This document shows positions 1-15,069 of a stretch of DNA of 64,000 bases, piece after piece; position 1 is the stretch's first letter; each line of letters opens with the position of its first letter. Made by a program: the position numbers and the translations under genes. Source of the DNA: Megachile rotundata (Eukaryota; Arthropoda; Insecta; Hymenoptera; Megachilidae); NCBI RefSeq assembly GCF_050947335.1, contig NW_027473314.1, positions 2,852,001 through 2,916,000 on the forward strand, written 5' to 3'. The notes beneath the pieces are model-generated. The model did not search any database, had not been told where the DNA came from, and worked only from the letters and a program-made list of their open reading frames with translations.

Positions 1-86
1 CACAATCATACAATCACAATCATACAATCACAATCATACAATCACAATCATACAATCACAATCATACAATCACAATCATACAATCA

Positions 87-625
87 CAATCTCACAATCA
101 CAATCATACAATCACAATCATACAATCACAATCATACAATCATAATCATACAATCGCAATCATGCAATCACAATCATACAGAAACAATCATACAATCACT
201 ATCATACAATCACAATCATACAATCACAATCATACCATCACAATCTTACAATCACAATCATGCAATCACAATCATACAATCACAATCATACAATCACAAT
301 AATACAATCACAATCATACAATCACAATCTTACAATCACAATCATACAATCACAATCATACAATCACAATCATACAACCGCAATCAAAGAATCACAATCA
401 TACGATCACAATCATACAATCACAATCATACAATCACAATCATACAATCGCAATCATACAATCACAATCATACAATTACTATCATACAATCACAATCACT
501 CAATCGCAATCATACAATCAAAATCTCACAATCACGATCATACAATCACAATCTCATAATCACAATCACACAATCACAATCATACAATCACAATCATACA
601 GTCATAATCATACAATCGCAATCAT
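87..625 (+). repeat. Signature module, left-most copy
   Basis: This block carries an ordered set of rare variants: TCTCAC near 90, CATGCA at 161, ACAGAAAC near 176, CATACCATC near 232, CTTAC near 245, AAAGAATC near 388, ATTACTATC near 475, CACTCAATCGC near 497 and CTCATAATC near 551. The same order recurs about 10,304 bp and 16,534 bp downstream (near 10.4-10.9 and 16.6-17.1 kb). The two downstream copies share an ACAACAAC variant that is absent here, so they are sisters and this copy is a more distant relative. A variant reading TCAAAATCTCAC near 520 is shared instead with about 6.16 kb. The block marks shared descent only; I see no function in it. Confidence 0.8.
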
Positions 626-2142
626 ACAATCACAATCATAGAATCACAATCATACAATCACAATCATACAATCACAATCATACAATCACAATCATACAAT
701 CACAATCATACAATCACAATCATAGAATCACAATCATACAATCACAATCATACAATCACAATCATACAATCGCAATCATACAATCGCAATCAAAGAATCA
801 CAATCATACGATCACAATCATACAATCACAATCATACAATCACAATCATACAATCGCAATCATACAATCACAATCATACAATCACAATCATACAATCGCA
901 ATCATACAATCGCAATCAAAGAATCACAATCATACGATCACAATCATACAATCACAATCATACAATCACAATCATACAATCGCAATCATACAATCACAAT
1001 CATACAGAAACAATCATACAACCTTAATTATACAACCACAATCATACGATCACAATCATACAATCACAATCATACAATCACAATCATACAATCACAATCA
1101 TACAATCACAATCATAGAATCACAATCATACAATCACAATCATACAATCACAATCATACAATCACGATCATACAATCACGATCATACAATCACGATCATA
1201 CAATCACGATCATACAATCACAATCATACCATCACAGTCATACAATTACAATCATACAATCACAATCATACAATCATAATCACAAAATCACAATCATACA
1301 ATCACAATCATACAATCACAACCATACAATCACAATCATGCAATCACAATCATACAATCACAATCATACAATCACAGTCATACAATCACAATCATACAAT
1401 CACAATCATACAATCACAATCATACATTCACAATCATACAATCACAATCATACAATCACAGTCATACAATCACAATCATACAATCACAGTCATACAATCA
1501 CAATCATACAGTCACAATCATACAATCACAATCATACAATCACAATCATACAATCACAATCATACAATCACAATCATAGAATCACAATCATACAATCACA
1601 ATCATACAATCACAATCATACAATCACAATCAGACAATCACAATCATACAATCGCAATCAAAGAATCACAATCATACAATCACAATCATACAAGGACAAT
1701 CACACAATCACAATCGTACAGTCACAATCATACAATCGCAATCACACAACCACAATCTTACAATCACAATCATACGATCATAAACATACAATCACAATCA
1801 TACAATCACAATCATACAATCACAATCATACAATCACAATCATACAATCACAATCATATAATCACAATCATACAATCACAATCATACAATCACAATCATA
1901 CAATCACAATCATACAATCAAAATCATACAATCACAATCATACAATCACAATCATACAATCACAATCATACAATCGCAATCAAAGAATCACAATCATACG
2001 ATCACAATCATACAATCACAATCATACAATCACATTCATACAATCACAATCATACAATTACTATCATACAATCACAATCATACAATCACAATCATACAAT
2101 CACAATCATACAATCGCAATCATACAATTACAATCATACAAT
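626..2142 (+). repeat. Variant-rich array with a 126-bp local duplication and a CGATC ladder
   Basis: This stretch holds no gene. The marker CGCAATCAAAGAATC occurs near 785 and again near 911, exactly 126 bp (nine units) apart, indicating a small tandem duplication. Four consecutive units carry CACGATC, at 1163, 1177, 1191 and 1205; these create GATC and CpG sites that the consensus lacks. They are followed by CATACCATC, ACAATTAC and ATAATCACAAAATC, the usual tail of the signature module. A multiply diverged unit (ACCTTAATTATACAACC) lies near 1021. An ACAAGGAC unit near 1690 is an early relative of the marker that later accompanies the +1 slip sites. Confidence 0.8.
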
Positions 2143-3660
2143 CACAAACATACAGAAACAATCATACAATCACTATCGTACAATCACAATCATACAATCA
2201 CAATCATACAATCACAATCATACAATCACAATCATACAATCCCAATCATACAATCACAATCATACAGTCACAGTCATGCAATCACAATCATACAATCACA
2301 ATCATACAATCACAATCATACAATCACAATCATACAATCACAATCATACAATCACAATCATACAATCACAATCATACAATCACAATCATACAATCACAAT
2401 CATACAATCACAATCATACAATCACAATCATACAATCAAAATCATACAATCACAATCATACAATCACAATCATACAATCACAATCATACAATCACAATCA
2501 TACAATCACAATCATACAATCACAATCATACAATCACAATCATACAATCACAATCATACAATCACAATCATACAATCGCAATCAAAGAATCACAATCATA
2601 CGATCACAATCATACAATCACAATCATACAATCACAATCATACAATAGCAATCATACAATCACAATCATACAATTACTATCATACAATCACAATCACTCA
2701 ATCGCAATCATACAATCACAATCTCACAATCACGATCATACAATCACAATCTCATAATCACAATCACACAATCACAATCATACAATCACAATCATACAGT
2801 CATAATCATACAATCGCAATCATGCAATCACAATCATACAATAACAATCATACGATCACAATCATACAATCACAATCATACAATCACAATCATACAATCA
2901 CAATCAAACAGTCAGAATCATACAATCACAATCATACAATCACGATCATACAATCACGATCATACAATCACGATCATACAATCACAATCATACCATCACA
3001 GTCATACAATTACAATCATACAATCACAATCATACAATCATAATCACAAAATCACAATCATACAATCACAATCATACAATCACAACCATACAATCACTAT
3101 CATACAATCACAGTCATACAATCACAATCATACAATCACAGTCATACAATCACAATCATACAATCACAATCATACAATCACAATCATACAATCACAGTCA
3201 TACAATCACAATCATACAATCACAGTCATACAATCACAATCATACAGTCACAATCATACAATCACAATCATACAATCACAATCATACAATCACAATCATA
3301 CAATCACAATCATAGAATCACAATCATACAATCACAATCATACAATCACAATCATACAATCACAATCATACAATCACAATCATACAATCACAATCATACA
3401 ATCACAATCATACAATCACAATCATAGAATCACAATCATACAATCACAATCATACAATCACAATCATACAATCACAATCATACAATCACAATCATATCAT
3501 CACAGTCATACAATCACAATCATACAATCACAGTCATACAATCACAATCATACAATCACAATCATACAATCGCAATCATACAATTGCAATCATACAATCA
3601 CAAACATACAGAAACAATCATACAATCACTATCATACAATCACAATCATACAATCACAAT
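2143..3660 (+). repeat. 2.1-kb duplication, copy 1
   Basis: This is the first copy of a block repeated at 4019-5800. Paired anchors are CACAAAC at 2143/4019 (offset 1876), CATGCA at about 2275/4151 (offset 1876), CATATC at 3493/5635 (offset 2142) and CACAAAC at 3599/5741 (offset 2142). The offset grows by 266 bp (19 units) inside the block because copy 2 contains extra consensus units. The body holds a full signature module: AAAGAATC, ATTACTATC, CACTCAATCGC, CTCATAATC, CAGTCATAATC, AATAACAATC, AAACAGTCAG, three CACGATC units, CATACCATC, and ATAATCACAAAATC near 3030. Confidence 0.88.
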
Positions 3661-4070
3661 CATACAATCACAATCATACAATCACAATCATACAATCACA
3701 GTCATACAATCACAATCATACAGTCACAATCATACAATCACAATCATACAATCACAATCATACATTCACAATCATACAATCACGATCATACAAACACAAT
3801 CATACAATCACAATCATACAATCGCAATCATACAATCGCAATCAAAGAATCACAATCACACGATCACAATCATACAATCACAATCATACAATCACAATCA
3901 TACAATCACAATCATACAATCACAATCATACAATTACTATCATACAATCACAATCATACAATCACAATCATACAATCACAATAATACAATCGCAATCATA
4001 CAATTGCAATCATACAATCACAAACATACAGAAACAATCATACAATCACTATCATACAATCACAATCATA
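3541..4070 (+). repeat. 420-bp tandem duplication
   Basis: The ordered string CGCAATC, ACAATTGCAATC, CACAAACATACAG, AAACAATC, CACTATC occurs around 3571-3630 and again 420 bp (30 units) downstream. The anchors are CACAAAC at 3599 and 4019. The second copy has one private change, AATAATAC near 3983. The pair sits at the junction of the two 2.1-kb copies, so the ATTGC/CACAAAC landmark appears at both ends of the larger duplication. It may have been the site of misalignment. Confidence 0.85.
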
Positions 4071-5800
4071 CAATCACAATCATACAATCACAATCATACA
4101 ATCACAATCATACAATCCCAATCATACAATCACAATCATACAGTCACAATCATGCAATCACAATCATACAATCACAATCATACAATCACAATCATACAAT
4201 CACAATCATACAATCACAATCATACAATCACAATCATACAATCACAATCATACAATCACAATCATACAATCACAATCATACAATCACAATCATACAATCA
4301 CAATCATACAATCACAATCATACAATCACAATCATACAATCACAATCATACAATCACAATCATACAATCACAATCATACAATCACAATCATACAATCACA
4401 ATCATACAATCAAAATCATACAATCACAATCATACAATCACAATCATACAATCACAATCATACAATCACAATCATACAATCACAATCATACAATCACAAT
4501 CATACAATCACAATCATACAATCACAATCATACAATCACAATCATACAATCACAATCATACAATCACAATCATACAATCAAAATCATACAATCACAATCA
4601 TACAATCACAATCATACAATCACAATCATACAATCACAATCATACAATCACAATCATACAATCACAATCATACAATCACAATCATACAATCACAATCATA
4701 CAATCACAATCATACAATCGCAATCAAAGAATCACAATCATACGATCACAATCATACAATCACAATCATACAATCACAATCATACAATCGCAATCATACA
4801 ATCACAATCATACAATTACTATCATACAATCACAATCACTCAATCGCAATCATACAATCACAATCTCACAATCACGATCATACAATCACAATCTCATAAT
4901 CACAATCACACAATCACAATCATACAATCACAATCATACAGTCATAATCATACAATCGCAATCATGCAATCACAATCATACAATAACAATCATACGATCA
5001 CAATCATACAATCACAATCATACAATCACAATCATACAATCACAATCAAACAGTCAGAATCATACAATCACAATCATACAATCACGATCATACAATCACG
5101 ATCATACAATCACGATCATACAATCACAATCATACCATCACAGTCATACAATTACAATCATACAATCACAATCATACAATCATAATCACAAAATCACAAT
5201 CATACAATCACAATCATACAATCACAACCATACAATCACTATCATACAATCACAGTCATACAATCACAATCATACAATCACAGTCATACAATCACAATCA
5301 TACAATCACAATCATACAATCACAATCATACAATCACAGTCATACAATCACAATCATACAATCACAGTCATACAATCACAATCATACAGTCACAATCATA
5401 CAATCACAATCATACAATCACAATCATACAATCACAATCATACAATCACAATCATAGAATCACAATCATACAATCACAATCATACAATCACAATCATACA
5501 ATCACAATCATACAATCACAATCATACAATCACAATCATACAATCACAATCATACAATCACAATCATAGAATCACAATCATACAATCACAATCATACAAT
5601 CACAATCATACAATCACAATCATACAATCACAATCATATCATCACAGTCATACAATCACAATCATACAATCACAGTCATACAATCACAATCATACAATCA
5701 CAATCATACAATCGCAATCATACAATTGCAATCATACAATCACAAACATACAGAAACAATCATACAATCACTATCATACAATCACAATCATACAATCACA
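4019..5800 (+). repeat. 2.1-kb duplication, copy 2, with local expansion
   Basis: This is the second copy of the 2143-3660 block. Between 4154 and 4719 it is nearly pure consensus, with only two changes, both C to A, at 4413 and 4581. Copy 1 has a single such change, at 2439, which aligns with 4581 at offset 2142. The change at 4413 is 168 bp (12 units) upstream, so the expansion duplicated the variant together with consensus units. The rest matches copy 1: AATAACAATC, AAACAGTCAG, three CACGATC units, ATAATCACAAAATC near 5175 and CATATC at 5635. Confidence 0.87.
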
Positions 5801-6593
5801 ATCATACAATCACAATCATACAATCACAATCATACAATCACAATCATACAATCACAATCATACAATCACAATCATACAATCACAATCTCACAATCACAAT
5901 CATACAATCACAATCATACAATCACAATCATACAATCATAATCATACAATCGCAATCATGCAATCACAATCTTACAATCACAATCATACAATCACAATCA
6001 TACAATCACAATCATACAACCGCAATCAAAGAATCACAATCATACGATCACAATCATACAATCACAATCATACAATCACAATCATACAATCGCAATCATA
6101 CAATCACAATCATACAATTACTATCATACAATCACAATCACTCAATCGCAATCATACAATCAAAATCTCACAATCACGATCATACAATCACAATCTCATA
6201 ATCACAATCACACAATCACAATCATACAATCACAATCATACAGTCATAATCATACAATCGCAATCATGCAATCACAATCATACAATAACAATCATACGAT
6301 CACAATCATACAATCACAATCATACAATCACAATCAAACAGTCAGAATCATACAATCACAATCATACAATCACGATCATACAATCACGATCATACAATCA
6401 CGATCATACAATCACAATCATACCATCACAGTCATACAATTACAATCATACAATCACAATCATACAATCATAATCACAAAATCACAATCATACAATCACA
6501 ATCATACAATCACAACCATACAATCACAATCATACAATCACAATCATACAATCACAATCATACAATCACAGTCATACAATCACAATCATACAG
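5801..6593 (+). repeat. Signature module copy
   Basis: Another copy of the signature module, with no gene. Landmarks in order are TCTCAC near 5888, ATAATC near 5938, CATGCA near 5957, CTTAC near 5970, AACCGCAATCAAAGAATC near 6018, ATTACTATC near 6117, TCAAAATCTCAC near 6160, CTCATAATC near 6197, AATAACAATC near 6283, AAACAGTCAG near 6337, three CACGATC units near 6371-6406, and ATAATCACAAAATC near 6470. Its front half matches the module at 0.26-0.56 kb, including the private TCAAAATC change. Its tail matches the tails of the 2.1-kb duplication copies, so it is a mosaic. Confidence 0.78.
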
Positions 6594-7385
6594 TCACAAT
6601 CATACAATCACAATCATACAATCACAATCATACAATCACAATCATACAATCACAATCATACAATCACAATCATACAATCACAATCATACAATCACAATCA
6701 TACAATCACAATCATACAATCACAATCATACAATCACAATCATACAATCACAATCATACAATCACAATCATACAATCACAATCATACAATCACAATCATA
6801 CAATCACAATCATACAATCACAATCATACAATCACAATCATACAATCAAAATCATACAATCACAATCATACAATCACAATCATACAATCACAATCATACA
6901 ATCACAATCATACAATCACAATCATACAATCACAATCATACAATCACAATCATACAATCACAATCATACAATCACAATCATACAATCACAATCATACAAT
7001 CACAATCATACAATCACAATCATACAATCACAATCATACAATCACAATCATACAATCACAATCATACAATCACAATCATACAATCACAATCATACAATCA
7101 CAATCATACAATCACAATCATACAATCACAATCATACAATCACAATCATACAATCACAATCATACAATCACAATCATACAATCACAATCATACAATCACA
7201 ATCATACAATCACAATCATACAATCACAATCATACAATCACAATCATACAATCACAATCATACAATCACAATCATACAATCAAAATCATACAATCACAAT
7301 CATACAATCACAATCATACAATCACAATCATACAATCACAATCATACAATCACAATCATACAATCACAATCATACAATCACAATC
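6594..7385 (+). repeat. Most homogeneous stretch of the array
   Basis: Across 792 bp I find only two departures from the consensus. Both are C to A (TCAAAATC), at 6849 and 7283, and they are 434 bp (31 units) apart. The interval 6850-7282 is perfectly periodic for 433 bp. The adjacent array carries a variant in most units. The pattern fits a recent local expansion or conversion that spread consensus units, with the single C-to-A variant duplicated in the process. It could also be an assembly collapse or expansion, since pure runs are the hardest to assemble. Confidence 0.85.
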
Positions 7386-8899
7386 TTACAATCACAATCA
7401 TACAATCAGAATCATACAATCACAATCATACAATCACAATCATACAATCACAATCATACAATCGCAATCAAAGAATCACAATCATACGATCACAATCATA
7501 CAATCACAATCATACAATCACAATCATACAATCGCAATCATACAATCACAATCATACAATTACTATCATACAATCACAATCACTCAATCGCAATCATACA
7601 ATCACAATCTCACAATCACGATCATACAATCACAATCTCATAATCACAATCACACAATCGCAATCATACAATCACAATCATACAGTCATAATCATACAAT
7701 CACAATCAAACAGTCAGAATCATACAATCACAATCATACAATCACGATCATACAATCACGATCATACAATCACGATCATACAATCCCAATCATACAATCA
7801 CAATCATACAGTCACAATCATGCAATCACAATCATACAATCACAATCATACAATCACAATCATACAATCACAATCATACAATCACAATCATACAATCACA
7901 ATCATACAATCACAATCATACAATCACAATAATACAATCACAATCATACAATCAAAATCATACAATCACAATCATACAATCACAATCATACAATCACAAT
8001 CATACAATCACAATCATACAATCACAATCATACAATCACAATCATACAATCACAATCATACAATCACAATCATACAATCACAATCATACAATCACAATCA
8101 TACAATCACAATCATACAATCGCAATCAAAGAATCACAATCATACGATCACAATCATACAATCACAATCATACAATCACAATCATACAATCGCAATCATA
8201 CAATCACAATCATACAATTACTATCATACAATCACAATCACTCAATCGCAATCATACAATCACAATCTCACAATCACGATCATACAATCACAATCTCATA
8301 ATCACAATCACACAATCACAATCATACAATCACAATCATACAGTCATAATCATACAATCGCAATCATGCAATCACAATCATACAATAACAATCATACGAT
8401 CACAATCATACAATCACAATCATACAATCACAATCATACAATCACAATCATACAATCACAATCATACAATCACAATCAAACAGTCAGAATCATACAATCA
8501 CAATCATACAATCACAATCATACAATCACAGTCATACAATCACAATCATACAATCACAGTCATACAATCACAATCATACAATCACAATCATACAATCACA
8601 ATCATACAATCACAGTCGTACAATCACAATCATACAATCACAGTCATACAATCACAATCATACAGTCACAATCATACAATCACAATCATACAATCACAAT
8701 CATACAATCACAATCATACAATCACAATCTCACAATCACAATCATACATTCACAATCATACAATCATAATCATACAATCGCAATCATGCAATCACAATCA
8801 TACAGAAACAATCATACAATCACTATCATACAATCACAATCATACAATCACAATCATACCATCACAATCTTACAATCACAATCATACAAGCACAATCAT
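7386..8899 (+). repeat. Two partial signature modules and CAGTC-rich units
   Basis: This stretch holds no gene. One module copy at about 7455-7780 lacks the AATAACAATC/CATGCA step: CAGTCATAATC near 7683 is followed directly by AAACAGTCAG near 7709. A second copy at about 8110-8490 is more complete. Between and after them lie CCCAATC near 7785 and CATGCA near 7819, followed by units with CACAGTC, including a CAGTCGTAC variant near 8611. At 8740-8880 the markers TACATTC, CATGCA, ACAGAAAC, CATACCATC and CTTAC return. Confidence 0.75.
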
Positions 8900-11800
8900 A
8901 CAATTACTATCATACAATCACAATCACTCAATCGCAATCATACAATCACAATCTCACAATCACGATCATACAATCACAATCTCATAATCACAATCACACA
9001 ATCACAATCATACAATCACAATCATACAGTCATAATCATACAATCGCAATCATGCAATCACAATCATACAATAACAATCATACGATCACAATCATACAAT
9101 CACAATCATACAATCACAATCAAACAGTCAGAATCATACAATCACAATCATACAATCACGATCATACAATCAAGATCATACAATCACGATCATACAATCA
9201 CAATCATACCATCACAGTCATACAATTACAATCATACAATCACAATCATACAATCATAATTACAAAATCACAATCATACAATCACAATCATACAATCACA
9301 ACCATACAATCACTATCATACAACCACAGTCATACAATCACAATCATACAATCACGGTCATACAATCACAATCATACAATCACAATCATACAATCACAAT
9401 CATACAATCACAGTCATACAATCACAATCATACAATCACAGTCATACAATCACAATCATACAGTCACAATCATACAATCACAATCATACAATCACAATCA
9501 TACAATCACAATCATAGAATCACAATCATACAATCACAATCATACAATCACAATCATACAATCACAATCATACAATCACAATCATACATTCACAATCATA
9601 CAATCACAATCATACAATCACAATCATACATTCACAATCATACAATCACAATCATACAATCACAATCATAGAATCACAATCATACAATCACAATCATACA
9701 ATCACAATCATACAATCACAATCATACAATCACAATCATACAATCACAATCTCACAATCACAATCATACAATCACAATCATACAATCATAATCATACAAT
9801 CGCAATCATGCAATCACAATCATACAGAAACAATCATACCATCACAGTCATACAATTACAATCATACAATCACAATCATACAATCATAATCACAAAATCA
9901 CAATCATACAATCACAATCATACAATCACAATCATACAATCACAATCATACAATCACAATCATACAATCACAGTCATACAATCACAGTCATACAATCACA
10001 ATCATACAGTCACAATCATACAATCACAATCATACAATCACAATCATACAATCACAATCATACAATCACAATCATAGAATCACAATCATAGAATCACAAT
10101 CATACAATCACAATCATACAATCACAATCATACAATCACAATCATACAATCACAGTCATACAATCACAGTCATACAATCACAATCATACAGTCACAATCA
10201 TACAATCACAATCATACAATCACAATCATACAATCACAATCATACAATCACAATCATAGAATCACAATCATACAATCACAATCATACAATCGCAATAAAA
10301 GAATCACAATCATACAATCACAATCATACAATCACAATCATACAATCACAATCATACAATCACAATCATACAATCACAATCATACAATCACAATCATACA
10401 ATCACAATCTCACAATCACAATCATACAATCACAATCATACAATCATAATCATACAATCGCAATCATGCAATCACAATCATACAGAAACAATCATACAAT
10501 CACTATCATACAATCACAATCATACAACAACAATCATACCATCACAATCTTACAATCACAATCATGCAATCACAATCATACAATCACAATCATACAATCA
10601 CAATAATACAATCACAATCATACAATCACAATCTTACAATCACAATCATACAATCACAATCATACAATCACAATCATACAACCGCAATCAAAGAATCACA
10701 ATCATACGATCACAATCATACAATCACAATCATACAATCACAATCATACAATCGCAATCATACAATCACAATCATACAATTACTATCATACAATCACAAT
10801 CACTCAATCGCAATCATACAATCACAATCTCACAATCACGATCATACAATCACAATCTCATAATCACAATCACACAATCACAATCATACAATCACAATCA
10901 TACAGTCATAATCATACAATCGCAATCATGCAATCACAATCATACAATAACAATCATACGATCACAATCATACAATCACAATCATACAATCACAAACAAA
11001 CAGTCAGAATCATACAATCACAATCATACAATCACGATCATACAATCACGATCATACAATCACGATCATACAATCACAATCATACCATCACAGTCATACA
11101 ATTACAATCATACAATCACAATCATACAATCACAATCATACAATCACAATCATACAATCACAATCATACAATCAAAATCATGCAATCACAATCATACAAT
11201 CACAATCATACAATCACAATCATACAATCACAATCATACAATCGCAATCAAAGAATCACAATCATACGATCACAATCATACAATCACAATCATACAATCA
11301 CAATCATACAATCGCAATCATACAATCACAATCATACAATTACTATCATACAATCACAATCACTCAATCGCAATCATACAATCACAATCTCACAATCACG
11401 ATCATACAATCACAATCTCATAATCACAATCACACAATCACAATCATACAATCACAATCATACAGTCATAATCGTACAATCGCAATCATGCAATCACAAT
11501 CATACAATAACAATCATACGATCACAATCATACAATCACAATCATACAATCACAATCATACAATCACAATCAAACAGTCAGAATCATACAATCACAATCA
11601 TACAATCACGATCATACAATCACGATCATACAATCACGATCATACAATCACAATCATACCATCACAGTCATACAATTACAATCATACAATCACAATCATA
11701 CAATCATAATCACAAAATCACAATCATACAATCACAATCATACAATCACAATCATACAACCACAACCATACAATCACTATCATACAATCACAGTCATACA

Positions 11801-12050
11801 ATCACAATCATACAATCACAGTCATACAATCACAATCATACAATCACAATCATACAATCACAATCATACAATCACAGTCATACAATCACAATCATACAAT
11901 CACAGTCATACAATCACAATCATACAGTCACAATCATACAATCACAATCATACAATCACAATCATACAATCACAATCATACAATCACAATCATAGAATCA
12001 CAATCATAGAATCACAATCATACAATCACAATCATACAATCACAATCATA
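8900..12050 (+). repeat. 6.2-kb-spaced duplication, copy 1
   Basis: The block recurs at 15070-18290. Paired anchors are CATGCA plus AATAAC at about 9052/15226 (offset 6174), the private TCAAGATC near 9171/15345 (6174), ACAACCACAGTC near 9321/15494, CATGCA plus AGAAAC at about 9808/15996 (6188), CATGCA at about 10564/16794 (6230) and 10928/17158 (6230), and CATGCA plus AATAAC at 11488/17732 (6244). Offsets grow in whole 14-bp steps. Private differences include ACAAGCAC near 8887 and AAACAAACAG near 10994. The copy includes the 10.4-10.9 kb signature module that is also related to 0.09-0.6 kb. Confidence 0.87.
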
Positions 12051-15000
12051 CAATCACAATCATACAATCACAATCATACCATCACAATCATACAATCACA
12101 ATCATACAATCACAGTCATACAATCACAATCATACAGTCACAATCATACAATCGCAATCATACAATCGCAATCATACAATCACAAACATACAGAAACAAT
12201 CATACAACCACTATCATACAATCACAATCATACAATCACAATCATACAATCACAATCATACAATCACAATCATACAATCACAATCATACAGTCACAATCA
12301 TGCAATCACAATCATACAATCACAATCATACAATCACAATCATACAATCACAATCATACAATCACAATCATACAATCACAATCATACAATTACAATCATA
12401 CAATCACAATCATACAATCACAATCATACAATCACAATCATACAATCACAATCACACAATCACAATCAGACAATCACAATCATACAATCACAATCATACA
12501 ATCACAATCATACAATCACAATCATACAATCACAATCATACAATCACAATCATACAATCACAATCATACAATCGCAATCATACATTCGCAATCATACAAT
12601 CGCAATCAAAGAATCACAATCATACGATCACAATCATACAATCACAATCATACAATCACAATCATACAATCGCAATCAAACAATCACAATCATACAATTA
12701 CTATCATACAATCACAATCATTCAATCGCAATCATACAATCACAATCTCACAATCACGATCATACAATCACGATCATACAATCACAATCTCACAATCACA
12801 ATCACACAATCACAATCATACAATCACAATCATACAATCATAATCATACAATCGCAATCATGCAATCACAATCATACAGAAACAATCATACAATCACAAT
12901 CAAACAATCACAATCATACAATCACAATCATACAATCGCAATCATACAACCACAAACATAGAGAAACAATCATGCAACCACTATCATACAATCACAATCA
13001 TACAATCACAATCATACAATCACAATCATACAATCACAATCATACAATCACAATCATACAGTCACAATCATGCAATCACAATCATACAATCACAATCATA
13101 CAATCGCAATCATACAATCGCAATCATACAATCGCAATCAAAGAATCACAATCATACGATCACAATCATACAATCACAATCATACAATCACAATCATACA
13201 ATCGCAATCATACAATCACAATCATACAATTACTATCATACAATCACAATCATTCAATCGCAATCATACAATCACAATCTCACAATCACGATCATACAAT
13301 CACGATCATACAATCACAATCTCACAATCACAATCATACAATCACGATCATACAGTCACGATCATACAATCACGATCATACAATCACAATCATACCATCA
13401 CAGTCATACAATCACAATCATACAATCACAATCATACAATCACAATCATACAATCACAATCATACCATCACAATCTTACAATCACAATCATGCAATCACA
13501 ATCATACAATCACAATCATACAATCACAATCAGACAATCACAATCATACAATCGCAATCAAAGAATCACAATCATACAATCACAATCATACAAGGACAAT
13601 CATACAATCACAATCATACAGTCACAATCATACAATCGCAATCACACAACCACAAGCTTACAATCACAATCATACGATCATAATCATACAATCACAATCA
13701 TACAATCACAATCATACAATCACAATCATACAATCACAATCATACAATCAAAATCATACAATCACAATCATACAATCACAATCATACAATCACAATCATA
13801 CAATCACAATCATACAATCACAATCATACAATCACAATCATACAATCACGATCATACAATCACAATCACACAATCACAATCATACAATCACAATCATACA
13901 GTCATAATCATACAATCGCAATCATGCAATCACAATCATACAATAACAATCATACGATCACAATCATACAATCACAATCATACAATCACAATCAAACAGT
14001 CAGAATCATACAATCACAATCATACAATCACGATCATACAATCACGATCATACAATCACGATCATACAATCACAATCATACCATCACAGTCATACAATTA
14101 CAATCATACAATCACAATCATACAATCACAATCATACAATCACAATCATACAATCACAATCATAGAATCACAATCATACAATCACAATCATACAATCACA
14201 ATCACACAATCACAATCAGACAATCACAATCATACAATCGCAATCAAAGAATCACAATCATACGATCACAATCATACAATCACAATCATACAATCACAAT
14301 CATACAATCGCAATCATACAATCACAATCATACAATTACTATCATACAATCACAATCATTCAATCGCAATCATACAATCACAATCTCACAATCACGATCA
14401 TACAATCACGATCATACAATCACAATCACACAATCACAATCATACAATCACAATCATACAGTCATAATCATACAATCGCAATCATGCAATCACAATCAAA
14501 CAGTCAGAATCATACAATCACAATCATACAATCACGATCATACAATCACGATCATACAATCACGATCATACAATCACAATCATACCATCACAGTCATACA
14601 ATTACAATCATACAATCACAATCATACAATCATAATCACAAAATCACAATCATACAATCACAATCATACAATCACAACCATACAATCACTATCATACAAT
14701 CACAGTCATACAATCACAATCATACAATCACAGTCATACAATCACAATCATACAATCACAATCATACAATCACAGTCATACAATCACAGTCATACAATCA
14801 CAATCATACAATCACAGTCATACAATCACAATCATACAGTCACAATCATACAATCACAATCATACAATCACAATCATACAATCAAAATCATACAATCACA
14901 ATCATACAATCACAATCATACAATCACAATCATACAATCACAATCATACAATCACAATCATACAATCACAATCATACAATCGCAATCAAAGAATCACAAT

Positions 15001-15069
15001 CATACGATCACAATCATACAATCACAATCATACAATCACAATCATACAATCGCAATCATACAATCACAA
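12051..15069 (+). repeat. Mosaic region with three CATTCAATCGC modules
   Basis: This stretch holds no gene. A module subtype with CATTCAATCGC, instead of CACTCAATCGC, occurs at 12719, 13251 and 14357, spaced 532 and 1106 bp (38 and 79 units), so it was multiplied locally. CATGCA landmarks fall at about 12300, 13070, 13497, 13924 and 14484. A unit reading CACAAGCTTAC puts an AAGCTT hexamer at 13654-13659. ACAAGGAC near 13593, CAGACAATC near 13530 and AACCACAAGC near 13647 form an ordered set that reappears, without the AAGCTT change, in the right half. From 14484 the array matches the usual AAACAGTCAG / CACGATC / ATAATCACAAAATC tail. Confidence 0.78.
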
